From: Scilla litardierei
Taxonomy: Eukaryota > Streptophyta > Magnoliopsida > Asparagales > Asparagaceae
Assembly (NCBI GenBank): GCA_030789695.1
Contig: CM061141.1
Location: forward strand, 170,452,807-170,516,806
Direction of reading: 5' to 3'
Length of the DNA stretch: 64,000 bases
Part shown: piece after piece, positions 47,590 to 58,286 of the stretch
Position numbering within the stretch: the stretch's first letter is position 1
Layout: the number at the start of each line of letters is the position of its first letter
Notes under the pieces: model-generated
Databases searched by the model: none
Told to the model about the DNA's origin: nothing
The model's input: the letters and a program-made list of their open reading frames with translations, nothing else
Program-made: the position numbers and the translations under genes

Positions 47590-49890
47590 ATTTTTGGGAA
47601 GTTATGGAACTTTTTATTAAATGATATGAATTTTTGCCCTAATTTTGTCCTCTCTTATTTTTTATTTGAAGATGGCAAATTCAGGTTTCCAACAAACATT
47701 TTTGTAGATTTTCTGAGCTTGGGAATATTTTCTATAGTTTATTGAAGATGTGGTTCATTTTATTAAATGATATGATTTTTATTGACTAAGTTTGTCTTCT
47801 CATATTTTTAAGTCGAAGATGGCGCTATTCCGTTTCCAATGGAATTTTTGTGAATTTTTCTGATCTCAGGGCTATTTTCTAAATATTATGGAAGATACGT
47901 AGCTTTTTATTAAATGATATGATTTTTACTGCATAAGTTTGTCTTCTCTTATTTTTCAGTTAAAGTTGGCGATCTCCTTGCTCCAACAGACATTTTTACG
48001 GATTTTTCTGAGTTCGCGACTATTTCTCTACATTTTCTGGAAGATATGTATCTTTTTATTAAATGATATGATTTTTGGACTAATTTTGTATTCTCTTATT
48101 TTTTTGTTAAAGATGGCGATCTCCTTGTGCTAACGGACTTTTTGCAGGTTTTTCTGAGTCCGGGCAATTTTCTACATTTTCTGTAAGATTTGGATCTTTA
48201 TATTAAATGATATAATTTTTATAGTATATGTTTTGTCTTCTCTTATTTTTTCAGTTGAAAATGGCGATCTCTTGGTTTCACAGAATTTTTTTGTGTATTT
48301 TTAACCGAATTTTTTTGCGTATTTTTCTGAGCTCGGTGCTATTATATATATATTTTCTGAAAGATAAGGATCTTTATATTAATTGATATCATTTTTGTTG
48401 CCTAATTTTGTCTTCTCTTATTTTTCAATTGATGATGGTGATCTTTTTATTAAACGATATCATTTTTTGGCCTAATTTTGTCTTCTCATATATTCGGTTG
48501 AAGATAGCGATCTTCTGGTTCTAACGGACATTTTTGCGGATCTTTCTAAACTGTGGACTATTTTTCACATATTCTGGAAGATATGGAACATTCTATTAAA
48601 TGATATCAGAGAAGACAAAATTAGGCCAAAATGTCCGTTGAAATCGGGAAAACGCCATCTTCAACTGAAATATAAGGGAAGACGAAATTTGGAACTGGGA
48701 AATCACCATCTTCATCTATAAAAATGTCTGTTGTAACCGAAAAATCGCCATCTTCAACAGATAAGATTTCTATATATCATTTTCTGAGCTTGGTGCTATT
48801 TTCTATATTTTATGAAAGAAATTTAACTTTTTATTAATTGATAAGATTTTTATAGCCTTAGTTTGTCTCCTCTAATTTTCCAGTTAAAGATGGAATCTTT
48901 TTATTAAATGATATAATTTTTAGCCTAATTTTTTCTTCTCTAATATTCCAGTTGAAGATGGTGCTCACCTGGTTCCAACAGACATTTTTGTGAATTTTTT
49001 GAGCTCCGAGCTATTTTCCACATTTTTGGAAGATATGTATCATTTTATTAAATGATATGCTATTTTGGCCTAATTTTATCTTCGTTTATTTTTTATTTGA
49101 AGATGGCGATCTCCGGGTTCCAACGGATATTTTTGCAGAATTTTGTGACTCGGGGTTATTTTGTACACTTTCTGGAAGATAAGAATCTTTATATTAAATG
49201 ATATGATTTTTATATCCTATTTTTTGTTCTTATTTTTCAGTTAAAGATGGCAATCTTCATGTTTGAACGGATATTTTTGTGGATTTTTCTGATCTCCTTG
49301 CTATTTTCTACATTTTATTAAAGATATAGATCTCTTTACTGAATGACAAGATTTTTATAGCCTAACTTTTGTCTTCTCTTATTTTTCAGTTGAAGATGGC
49401 GATCTCCAGGTTCCAACGGACATTTTTACGGATTTTTCTTAGCTTTGGGCTTTTTTCTACATTTTCTAGAAGATATGAATCTTTTTATGAAATGATATGA
49501 TTTTTCGGCCTAATTTTGTCTTCTCTTTTTTCAGTTGAATATTGCGATCTCTCAGTTCCAACGGACATTTATGCAGATTTTTCTAAGCTCGGTGCTATTT
49601 TCTACATTTATGGTCGATATGTATCTTTTCATTAAATAATATGTTTTTTGTCCTAATTTTGTCTTCTTTTATTTTTCAGTGGCAGATGGCGATCTCTTGG
49701 TTCCAACGGACATTTTTTCGGATTTTTCTGAGCTCCGAGCTATTTTCTACATTTTCTGTATGATACGAATCCTTATATTAAATGATATGATTTTTATAAC
49801 CTAATTTTGTCTTCTCTTTTTATTCAGTTGAAGATGGCGATCCCCTGGTTCCAACAAACATTTTTGCGGATTTTTCTGAACTATTTTTCT
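47590..49890 (-). repeat. Higher-order satellite unit (~2.3 kb, about 16 monomers), copy 1
   Basis: From TTTTTGGGAAGTTATGGAAC on, this segment matches 49893-51695 and, beyond the copia insertion, 58287 to about 58810. The offset is 2,303 bp at the start and 2,348 bp at the GACAAG landmark (49345 versus 51693). Copy-to-copy similarity is much higher than monomer-to-monomer similarity. The unit contains one inverted micro-block. Confidence 0.85.
48607..48780 (+). repeat. Inverted satellite micro-block in the right arm
   Basis: Within minus satellite, ~174 bp read in + orientation (CAGAGAAGACAAAATTAGGC ... CTTCAACAGATAAGATTTC). It is the mirror image of the blocks at 12667, 20549 and 30063, including the order of shortened pieces. 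Confidence 0.9.
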
Positions 49891-50910
49891 ACATTTTTGG
49901 GAAGTTATGGAACTTTTTATTAAATGATATGAATTTTTGCTCTAATTTTGTCTTCTCTTATTTTTTTTATTTGAAGATGGCAAATTCCTGTTTCCAACAA
50001 ACATTTTTGTAGATTTTCTGAGCTTGGGAATATTTTCAATGGTTTATTGAAGATGTGGTTCATTTTATTAAATGATATGATTGTTATTGACTAAGTTTTT
50101 CTTCTCATATTTTTCAGTCGAAGATGGTGATATCCCATTTCCAATGGAATTTTTGTGAATTTTTCTGATCTCGGGGCTATTTTCTAAATATTATGGAAGA
50201 TATGTATCTTTTTATTAAATGATATGATTTTTACTGCATAAGTTTGTCTTCTCTTATTTTTCAGTTAAAGTTGGCGATCTCCTTGCTCCAACAGACATTT
50301 TTGCGGATTTTTCTGAGTTCACGACTATTTTTCTACATTTTCTGGAAGATATGTATCTTTTTATTAAATGATATAATTTTTGGACTAATTTTGTATTCTC
50401 TTATTTTTTTTCTTTAAAGATGGCGATCTCCTTGTGCTAACGGACTTTTTGCAGATTTTTCTGAGTCCTGGCAATTTTCAACTTTTTCTGTAAGATTTGG
50501 ATCTTTACATTAAATGATATGATTTTAATAGTAAATTTTTTGTCTTCTCTTATTTTTTCAAGTTGAAGATGGCGATCTCTCAGTTTCACCGAAATTTTTT
50601 GCATATTTTTCTGAGCTCGGTGCTATTATATATATTTTTTGAAAGATAAGGATCTTATTTTCTGAAAGATAAGGATCTTTATATTGATTGATACGATTTT
50701 TTGTTGCCTAATTTTTTCTTCTCTTATTTTTCAGTTGATGATGCCGATCTTTTTATTAAACGATATCATTTTTAGCCTAATTTTGTCTTCTCATATATTC
50801 GGTTGAAGATAGCGATCTTCTGGTTCTAACGGACATTTTTACGGATCTTTCTAAACTTCGGACTATTTTCACATATTCTGGAAGATATGGAACATTTTAT
50901 TAAATGATAT

Positions 50911-51125
50911 CAGAGAAGACAAAATTAGGCCAAAAGTGTCCGTTAAAACCGGGAAAACGCCATCTTCAACTGAAATATAAGAGAAGACAAAATTTTGAAC
51001 TGGGAAATCGCCATCTTCATCTATAAAAATGTCTGTTGTAACCGAAAAATCGCCATCTTCATCTATATAAATGTTTGTTGTAACCGAAAAATCGCCATCA
51101 TCAACAGATAAGATTTCTACATATC
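50911..51125 (+). repeat. Inverted satellite micro-block in the right arm, second copy
   Basis: Same as 48607-48780 but with one extra ~45-bp piece (CATCTATATAAATGTTTGTT ... GCCATC), a tandem duplication inside the block. Confidence 0.9.
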
Positions 51126-51695
51126 CTTTTCTGAGCCTGGTGCTATTTTCTATATTTTATGAAAGAAATTTATCTTTTTATTAATTGATAAGATTTTTAT
51201 AGCCTTAGTTTGTCTCCTCTAGTTTTCCAATTAAAGATGGAATCTTTTTATTAAATGATATAATTTTTAGCCTAATTTTTTCTTCTCTAATATTCCAGTT
51301 GAAGATGGTGATCACCCGGTTCCAACCGACATTTTTGCGAATTTTTTGAGCTCCGGGCTATTTTCCACATTTTTGGAAGATATGTATCATTTTATTAAAT
51401 GATATGCTATTTTGGCCAAATTTTATCTTCTTTTATTTTTTATTTGAAGATGGCGATCTCCCGGTTCCAAAGGACATTTTCGCAGAATTTTCTGAGCTTG
51501 GTGTTATTTTGTACACTTTCTGGAAGATAAGAATCTTTATATTAAATGATATGATTTTTATATCCTATTTTTTGCTCTAATTTTTCAGTTAAAGATGGCA
51601 ATCTTCCTGTTCGAACGGATATTTTTGTGGATTTTTCTGATCTCCTTGCTATTTTCTACATTTTATTAAAGATATAGATCTCTTTATTAAATGAC

Positions 51696-51808
51696 AAGAA
51701 ATAAACTTTATGGCTACGGAACCCGTAGCCCTGTATTTATAGTAATAGGGTTACATAATAGGTGGATACCCAATACACCTTTGGGCCTCCAAAAGCCCGT
51801 TTATAACA
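51696..51808 (-). repeat. 3' LTR of the copia element (~112 bp)
   Basis: Matches 58175-58286 (for example GTAGCCCTGTATTTATAGTA and GGGCCTCCAAAAGCCCGTTT). The terminal AAGAAATAAACTTT differs from the TGTTGTAAACTTGG of the other LTR, so the outer end has decayed. The minus-strand TATA box (TATAAATA) is at 51734-51741. Confidence 0.85.
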
Positions 51809-51820
51809 CTTCCCCTTATC
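51809..51820 (-). other. Polypurine tract of the copia element
   Basis: On the minus strand GATAAGGGGAAG directly precedes the 3' LTR start TGTTATAAACGGG. Confidence 0.8.
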
Positions 51821-51888
51821 CATCCATTGTTGTAAGCCATAATGAGCGCTTCAGAGTTCATAGAGCTTATCTGACCATGGGGCTATGT

Positions 51889-52128
51889 ATACTTCTGGAT
51901 CCCAAGTTAAGAGTTCTTGCCTCGTTAAAACATTTGCCATGGAAAACCCAGTGGGAAAAGCCAGTGGCTAAGGGAAAAGAGTACAAGTCTCTGTAACTTC
52001 TCCTGATCGATGGATATCATCGGAGGTGGATACTTCTGGATCCAGAGTTGATGTGGTTGCCTCGTTAAAACCTTTGGTTATGGAAAACCCAGTGGGAAAA
52101 ACCAATAACCAATGGAAAAAGAGTACAG
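51889..52128 (-). repeat. Two direct repeats in the 3' untranslated region
   Basis: ATACTTCTGGATCC, GCCTCGTTAAAAC and GGAAAACCCAGTGGGAAAA occur in the same order at 51889-51987 and 52030-52128, 141 bp apart. The phrase CCTCGTTAAAAC...AAACCCAGTGGGA is a motif I recognise from 3' regions of many plant copia elements. Its doubled form and role are not known to me. Confidence 0.8.
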
Positions 52129-52212
52129 CCCAACATTAACTCCCCCTGAAATGTATAAGCTTCAGGCTTGTAGATCTCTCAACTGTGTCATCCCAATTCC
52201 TAATACAAGTTT

Positions 52213-53183
52213 TCAAAAGGTACTGCGAGGTAAAGCTTTAGTAAATAGATCTGCCAGGTTGTTGCAAGACTGGATCTGCTGGATGTCGATCTGGTTGTCT
52301 ACTTGTTGTTCATGCGTCCAGAAGAGCTTGGGGTAAATGTGCTTCGTCCTGTCACCTTTGATGTAGCCACCTCGTAGTTGAGCTATGCATGCAGCATTGT
52401 CTTCGTACATGGTGGTCGTCCAAGATCTCCTGTCTTCAGGCCGGTAGTCACGAGGATGTGGTGGATGACTGATCAAAGCCAAAAGCATTCTTTGCTAGCT
52501 TCGTGGATCGCAATGAGCTTGGAGTGGTTGGATGAGGTCGCTGTTGAAGTCTGCTTCACGGATCTTCATGAGATGGCTGTCCCACCGTATGTGAATACAA
52601 AACCGGTCTGGGACTTTGCGGTGCGTGGGTCAGACTTGTATCCTGCATCTGCATAACCGACTAAGTCGGAGGATACACCTTTCTTGAAGTATAGTCCCGG
52701 GTCTACAGACCATTGGAGGTAGCGCAGAAGGTGCTTCACTCCGTTCCAGTGGTGCTTTGAGGGTGCTGAACTGTATCTGGCTAGTAGGTTAACTGCGAAC
52801 GCTATGTCGGGACGCGTGCAGTTTGCCAGTTATATGAGTGCTCTAATTGCAATTAGGTAGGGTACTTCAGGACCCAGTGCTTCCTCCCCCACTTCCAGCG
52901 GCCGGAAGGGGTCCGTATTAACATCCAATGATCTAACAACCATTGGTGTACTAAGCAGATGACATTTGTCCATAATGAAGTTTTTCAGCAACTTCTTTGT
53001 GTATATGGATGGGTGCAACAGGATTCCTCCGCTTAGGTGTTCACTTTGTAATCCTAGGCAGAACTTCGTTTTGCCAAGGTCTTTCATCTCAAAAGTCTGT
53101 GTGAGACTCTTGGATATCTCAGCTATCTCTTCAGGAGATCCGACGATGTTCAGGTCGTCTACGTAGATGGCAATGATTACGAA
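52213..53183 (-). pseudogene. pol: Copia pol: RT C-terminal half and RNase H
   Basis: The RT active site YVDDLN lies at about 53150-53165, followed by MKDLGKTKFCLGLQ (53045-53087) and the usual connection to RNase H. RNase H shows YEDNAACIAQLRGGYIKGDR (about 52340-52410) and NLADLFTKALP near its end (about 52225). A TGA at 52473-52475, in an Arg position after a Trp-Leu pair, and frame changes between 52490 and 52830 break it. The order and motifs are those of plant Ty1/copia. Confidence 0.85.
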
Positions 53184-53978
53184 TCATGTTCCCTTCGCTC
53201 TTATGAAGATGCAAGGGCAGACTTCACTAGTTGTGAATCCTTGTTGCACTAGGAATTCACTGAGTTTGTTGTACCACATTCTCCCCGAATGTTTTAGACC
53301 ATACAGTGATCTTTGGAGTTTGACAGAATAGACGTCCCGAGGTCTTTCTGTCATTTTTGTCGGTAGTTTATATCCGTCTGGGATTCTCATATAGATATCC
53401 TTATCTATATTTCCATATAGGTATACAGTCACAACGTCCATGAGCTGCATATCTATGCCTTCCTTCGTAGATAGGCCAATAATGAAACGAAAAGTGATCG
53501 CATCCATGACCGGAGAATATGTATCATCAAAATTTATTCCTGGTCGTTGGAAAAAGCCTTGTGCAACAAGGCACGCTTTGTAGCGTACGATCTCATTATT
53601 TTAGTTTCTTTTTCTCACGAATACTCATTTGTATCCCACAGGTTTAACACCCTTTGGTGTTAGGACAACAGGTCCAAAAACTTTGCGCTTCGAGAGTGAG
53701 TCCAGCTCTACTCCTATTGCCTCGTTCCACTTTGGCCAATCTTCTCTACGTTTACATTCTGCTAGAGAGCGTGGATCGGTCTCATCGTCGTATTCAGTGA
53801 CGTGATTGGCAATAATGAGCGCGAAGTTATCATCGATAATTGTGCTTTTTCTGTCCAGTACCTCCCCAGTACGTACATAGTTTAATGATATTTCTCCTAT
53901 ATTTTCCTCTTCATGGGTTTTTAGGAGGGGAGAGGTATCTGGGCTGAGCTCAGCATCCTGTGGCGGTATCATTATCAT
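53184..53978 (-). pseudogene. pol: Copia pol: RT N-terminal half
   Basis: The upstream ORF (53625-53978) has DPRSLAECKRREDWPKWNEA and KRKVFGPVVLTPKGVKPVGY, the conserved entrance to the copia RT. It stops at TGA 53625-53627 in a position that is normally tryptophan. The second ORF (53184-53507) has MDAITFRFIIGLS, MDVVTVYLYGNIDKDIYMRI and QRSLYGLKHSGRMWYNKL. A TGA at 53184-53186 separates it from the active-site segment. The part between 53508 and 53624 is readable only in another frame. Confidence 0.85.
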
Positions 53979-54359
53979 TGCTCCAGGATTTTTCCTCTTT
54001 CGAGGGTTTTTATCTTTTGAGCCTGGGGGTCATCCTCTCTTTTATTGAGGTACAGCCGTGTCTGCTGCAGGTGGATTGCATCCATCTTTGGGTATGTCAA
54101 TCCTAGTTGGCGTGTTGCAGCAGGGACGTGTGATCTGACAATCTTCTGGTTGTCAGTGAATTTGTCCGATAAAATGTGAACTGTATTTTGTATTTGAAGG
54201 ATCTTCAGGATCTCATCTTCACTTTGGTTTGTACGCGGATCAAAATGGGATAAAGTTTTGGTATCCCATGAAACAGTCTTTGAAGCTTCTGGCTTCTCTG
54301 TGTTAATCCCTAGTTTGGGAAAGGTGTTTTCGTCAAACTCACAATCTGCTAGACGTGCC
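53979..54359 (-). other. Copia pol spacer between integrase and RT, unreadable
   Basis: No conserved motif found. In copia elements this region is a variable linker, so decay here is hard to judge. Confidence 0.5.
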
Positions 54360-55538
54360 TTAAAGGCGTCCCCCCGTTAGGGGTTCCAGGTATCTAATGA
54401 TCGATGGTGAATCGAATCCTATGTAGATACCCAGTCGACGTTGAGGACCCATCTTGGTCATCTGCGGTGGTGCTATGGGGACATAGACAGCGCATCCGAA
54501 TATCCTCAGGTGAGAGATATCCGGTGGGTTCACATATGCAAGTTGCATCGGAGAATAAGATTGACTCCCTGACGGTCGTAATCTTATCAGCGATGCAGCG
54601 TGCAAGATGGCATGTCCCGATGCATTCACCAGCAACTGGCATTGCATCAATAATGGATGCGCAATCCATTGTAGTCTCTTTATAAGAGATTCGGCTAACC
54701 CATTCTGGGAGTGAACATGAGCTACATGATGTTCAACTTCTATGCCGGTTGCTTGGCAGTAGTCTAGAAAGACTTGTGATGTGAATTCCCCAGCGTTATC
54801 CAGACGCAATTTCTTGATCTGGTTGTCTGGAAAATGTGCATGCAACTTTATGATTTGTGCCAGTAGCTTTGCAAAGGCTACGTTGCGGGTGGACAGGAGT
54901 CACACATACGACCATTTGGAAGATGCGGCAATCAGTACCATGTAGTACCGAAATGGGCCACTTGCTGGATGAATAGGCCCGCAAATGTCTCCATGTATTC
55001 TCTCTAGGAAGCTCGGAGACTCTGAGTCCACCTTCAGGGGGGATGGTCTCGTAATCAATTTCCCTTTGTGAAAAGGGGGACAAGGAGATGCACCCTTTTG
55101 AAGTAGCTTCAGGCTTTTCGAGTTAATTCCACGGAATTGGGATATGATGCGACGCATCATATTCCTTCCAGGGTGTCTGAGTCTATTGTGCCAGAGTTGG
55201 AATTCTTGTTGGTTGTCGCACTTCTGGTGCTCAAGTGTGTTTGCTTCCATTGCTCTTATCTTTGTATGGTAGAGACCCGACGGGAGTCCCTCAAAATGCT
55301 CGACAGTGGTTTTAGCACCGTTTTTATGAGACGTTACATACAAGAATTCTCTGTTTTGTTTGTTCACCGTCTCAAGATGGTATCCGTTTAAACGGATATC
55401 TTTAAAGCTTAACAGATTTCTATGAGAGCTAGGGGAGAAAAGCGCATCTTTTATTAGTAGTTGTGTTTTGTTGGGGAGCATAAAATGTGATTCCCCTGAT
55501 CCTTCAATAATTCTTGATGGACCGGAGATTGTATTCAC
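54360..55538 (-). pseudogene. pol: Copia pol: pre-integrase zinc region and integrase
   Basis: The segment 54900-55538 holds the GAG-pre-integrase region (LWHNRLRHPGRNMMRRI) and the first catalytic aspartate in HGDICGPIHPASGPF. A frameshift follows near 54850-54900. The next ORF (54360-54845) has the second aspartate (RLDNAGEFTSQ) and the glutamate (NGLAESLIKR), giving the DD35E set. The end shows DISHLRIFGCAVYVP. All catalytic residues are visible, but no single frame joins them. Confidence 0.88.
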
Positions 55539-55788
55539 GGTTCATCGTATTTATCTATGCTATGAAAAAAGCAAATGTATTGGAGGATCGTGTGCGTAGA
55601 GGCACTGTCCACTAGGCATTTATTATCAATCTAATTTTAAGAGAGAAAAAACATAGCAGTATAAGGCACAAAAAGATTTACTAATAATTATTCAATGTCT
55701 GAAAATTCATCCAATATGCTAGAAATCAAACAACTAGAGAGTAAATTGTTTTTCAAATTACAATGCATAGCAGGAAGTAGATAATGCT
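55539..55788 (-). pseudogene. Copia protease remnant
   Basis: On the minus strand, 55583-55616 reads VDSASTHTIL, like the protease active-site region of copia elements (a DS-A/G motif). Sequence around it has stops and is not readable as a complete domain. Confidence 0.65.
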
Positions 55789-56044
55789 TCATTCGAGCAT
55801 GTCATCGTTTGAGAAGTCCTCAGCGATGAACCTGATTGGTGCCAGGTCTTCATGTTCTACCAGGTTTGTCTCAGCTTGCTTCTGGCTAGCTTTGTACGAG
55901 TCCTGCAGGGGGCGTGGAGTCTGAAAATTCCTGGACCAGTGTCCAGTCATGCCACACTTGTGGCACTTATATTCCCAGTCTTTTCTGGGGACAGATGTCT
56001 GGCCGTCGTCTTTTCTCTTCCACACATTTTTCTTCTTTCCCTCA
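55789..56044 (-). pseudogene. gag: Copia gag, nucleocapsid part with damaged zinc knuckle
   Basis: The knuckle reads CHKCGMTGHWSRNF. The last cysteine of CX2CX4HX4C is replaced by phenylalanine (a single-base change), so zinc and RNA binding would be impaired. The part lies in another frame or behind a stop relative to the capsid ORF ending at 56045. Confidence 0.75.
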
Positions 56045-56740
56045 TTATTGGTTCTTGGAAGGGGGTCCTCTAGCCCGCTTCTTCATTTCCCTGCCCTTCT
56101 GGGGTTTGCCTTTGAAGTTGGTCCTCTTCTTCTGGGAGGAGCTGTGATGCGCTTCAGGTGCAGGAGCAGTGCCGGTAGGGCATGAGTTATGGGTGCCCAG
56201 AAGGAGGTCTCTATTCTGCTCTGCCATCAGAAGGCATGAGAGAAGCTCCGAGTATTTCGTGAACTTTCGTTCACGATACTGCTGCATTAGTATAACATCC
56301 TTCTCGTGGAATGATGTATACATCTTCTCTAACATGCGTTCCTCTGTCACTTTCTCACCACACAACTTCAGGCGTGAGGTAATACTGAAAAGTGCCGAGT
56401 TGGCGATAGGCTTAAAGTCTTGGAGACGGAGGTTCTCCCATTCATATCGCGCTCGGGGAAGTATAACATATCTTTGATGTTTATATCTATCCTCGAGGGC
56501 GGTCCATAACTCATAAGAGTCTTCCACCGTGAGGTACTCGGCCTTCAGGGTCCGATTGATATGGCGTCTGATATAGATAATTGCTTTCGCTTTATCTATG
56601 TCAGAAACCTTATCGCCTGCAGCGATGGCATGGCTCAGTCCCTGTGAGCGCAGATGGAATTTTATATCCAAGTGCCAGCTCAGATATTTTTTGCCTATAG
56701 CATCCAATACGTCAAAGTCGACACTCGCAATTTTAGCCAT
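56045..56740 (-). CDS. gag: Copia Gag capsid
   Basis: A ~231-codon minus-strand frame. The likely start is the ATG at 56740 (MAKIASVDFDVLDAIGKKYL), since copia gag proteins typically start shortly before such an LDxxGKxYLxWxLD motif; an upstream in-frame ATG at 56767 is less likely. The body has LDIKFHLRSQGL, ELWTALEDRYKHQ and ILPRARYEWENLRLQDF, then RMLEKMYTSFHEKDVILMQQ, which is the UBN2-type capsid fold. It ends in a basic tail (KKRTNFKGKPQKGREMKKR) at a stop before the zinc knuckle. The frame itself is intact, but the knuckle and pol are broken. Confidence 0.8.
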   Translation of the reverse strand: MAKIASVDFDVLDAIGKKYLSWHLDIKFHLRSQGLSHAIAAGDKVSDIDKAKAIIYIRRHINRTLKAEYLTVEDSYELWTALEDRYKHQRYVILPRARYEWENLRLQDFKPIANSALFSITSRLKLCGEKVTEERMLEKMYTSFHEKDVILMQQYRERKFTKYSELLSCLLMAEQNRDLLLGTHNSCPTGTAPAPEAHHSSSQKKRTNFKGKPQKGREMKKRARGPPSKNQ

Positions 56741-58159
56741 TATCTCTAGCATGTTCAAAATGAGCAATAGTTAGATATTTTTAAAGAAAAACAAATAATT
56801 AAGCATTTCAGACACAGATATTTGTTGTGTGGATCGGTTAATCACCATTTTAAATAAAGTCCATACAGTCCCATAAAAATGAAAATACAACTCGGGAACC
56901 CACGTGGGACCCCTATTCTTCTGGAATAGATCTCCATCTTCGTGGGACGTCCGCCGGTCTTGGAATTTATACAATAATATCCTCACTAAAATTTCTCTCA
57001 AAAATAGAAAAGAATGTGAGGGAAATAATGGTGATAGCTAGCCGATCCAAAACCACAACAAATATACACATACGTCGCAGAAAAATGCAGCAGACATTTT
57101 ATTACATTGCAGACAATTAATCATCACATGCAATTTAATCATTACAGGCAATTAATCATCACATGCATTTTATAATGGAAATGAAAAAATTTTCGTTTAA
57201 TAGTTATTGGACCACTGGGCAACGTCATACACCGTTAGGTTAGTTGACTAACGACAGAGCGGTCACATGATCTTCCTAATTATTAAACGTATGATAATCA
57301 GATAATCCAAAAAAAATGCGATGAATTAAAAACGTGTAAATAATCTAGATTTTAACGTAATTAAATCTGAAAAATAATTCGGAAATTTTTTTTTGTGGAC
57401 AAACCCTAGTTAGGGTTTTTAGTCGCGTGTGTTACCGCTTATGGCGGCTAGGGTTTCGGACACGTGTGCGCATGGGAGGGCACCGATGCAGGAGGCAGGG
57501 CCCGCCAGCCACGGCTGGCAATGGTGGGGGCACCCGCCGCTGCAGGCGGTGGGTTCTGCCAGCCGTCTGCTGGCGGCGGCGGTTGCTGCCGCTGCAGGCG
57601 GTGGGGTGTGCCCGCCGCTCTGCAGTCGACGGGTCCGCCCACCGCTGCAGGCGACGGCGATTGCCATCGCTGCAGGCGGCGGTTTGTGCCTGCGGCTATG
57701 TAGGCGGCGGAGGTTTCCGCATTCCGCTGCGAGCGGCGGCGGCAACGTCGCGAGATGGGGGGTTATCGTGTGCGCGGCTTCCGGCCGCGTGGCGATGAAG
57801 AAATCCCCCTAGGGTTTTGAGATTTTTGGGGAAGAAGAAGATAAAAATCTGATTTTTATTGGAAAAAATCTATTTTAAGTCTTCAAAACGGCGTTTTTAT
57901 CGTAAAAACTTGATTTTTAGCAATAAAAATGACGATTTTACATTAAACGGTTGATTTAGCATGCAGATCTTAGGAAAATCCGATCTATACTAATCAAGAC
58001 ATCGATCCAAGTATTTAGATCTATACATATGCGCATACAAATTTAGAGTTAGATGTTAAAAATTACCTCTAGATCCTACCCGCCGGATCTAGCGACGTTC
58101 GGTGAAGGAAGCCCGTTCGCGTCGCGTTCGTCCATCGGCAGAGGTTCGGCTCAGCCTCG
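56741..58159 (-). other. Copia 5' leader with a GC-rich hairpin array
   Basis: About 1.4 kb between primer site and gag. From 57420 to 57810 it is strongly GC-rich with at least five copies of the self-complementary core CCGCTGCAGGCGG or variants (near 57538, 57590, 57615, 57643, 57668). A palindrome AAACCCTAGTTAGGGTTT is at 57401-57418. Open frames on both strands are by-products of composition. A GT-AG intron from about 58070 (AGAG|GTAATT) to just before gag (GCTAG|AGATAATGG) is conceivable but unsupported. Confidence 0.6.
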
Positions 58160-58174
58160 AGCGTGCTGATAACG
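58160..58174 (-). other. Primer-binding region of the copia element
   Basis: After the LTR end (TTTACAACA) the minus strand continues CGTTATCAGCACGC, a start seen in many plant copia elements and thought to pair with an initiator-methionine tRNA fragment. The match to the tRNA is partial. Confidence 0.55.
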
Positions 58175-58286
58175 TGTTGTAAACTTGGTGGCTATGGAAC
58201 CGGTAGCCCTGTATTTATAGTAATATGGTTACATAATGAGTGGATACCCAATACACCGTTGGGCCTCCAAAAGCCCGTTTAGAACA
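58175..58286 (-). repeat. 5' LTR of the copia element (112 bp)
   Basis: On the minus strand it runs from TGTTCTAAACGGGC to CAAGTTTACAACA, with TG...CA ends and a TATAAATA box (58212-58219). Followed on the + side by ATGAC, the target duplication. LTRs of this size are unusually short. Confidence 0.9.

Larger units (their letters stand above)
43572..51695 (-). repeat. 147-bp satellite array, - orientation (block 6)
   Basis: About 55 monomers, all reading as the reverse complement of blocks 1-5 (landmarks TCAGTTGAAGATGGCGATCT, CCGGTTCCAACGGACATTTT, GGATTTTTCTGAGCTC). A shortened extra monomer is at about 46555-46610. From 47590 a ~2.3-kb unit repeats in tandem. It ends at the copia insertion with ATGAC. 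Confidence 0.95.
51696..58286 (-). mobile_element. Degenerate Ty1/copia retrotransposon with very short LTRs (6.6 kb)
   Basis: On the minus strand the order is 5' LTR (58286-58175), primer site, 1.4-kb leader, gag, protease, integrase, reverse transcriptase, RNase H, 3' region, polypurine tract, 3' LTR (51808-51696). Integrase before RT defines Ty1/copia. ATGAC flanks both ends (51691-51695, 58287-58291). The split satellite reads on as GACAAGATTTTTATAG, as in the uninterrupted copy at 49345. Stops and frameshifts break pol repeatedly. The outer bases of the left LTR no longer match the right one. Confidence 0.92.

Noticed and set aside
51691..51698. Eight-base target duplication ATGACAAG for the copia element
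   Set aside because: Copia integration gives 5-bp duplications. ATGAC fits, and the extra AAG match may be chance at a decayed LTR end, so only ATGAC is claimed.
57401..57418. Interstitial telomere repeat
   Set aside because: Only one AAACCCTA and one TAGGGTTT in inverted arrangement; no tandem TTTAGGG array.
57419..57812. Overlapping GC-rich ORFs on both strands in the copia leader
   Set aside because: All frames are open because of composition. The proteins are Ala/Gly/Arg-rich low complexity. Better explained as structured leader.
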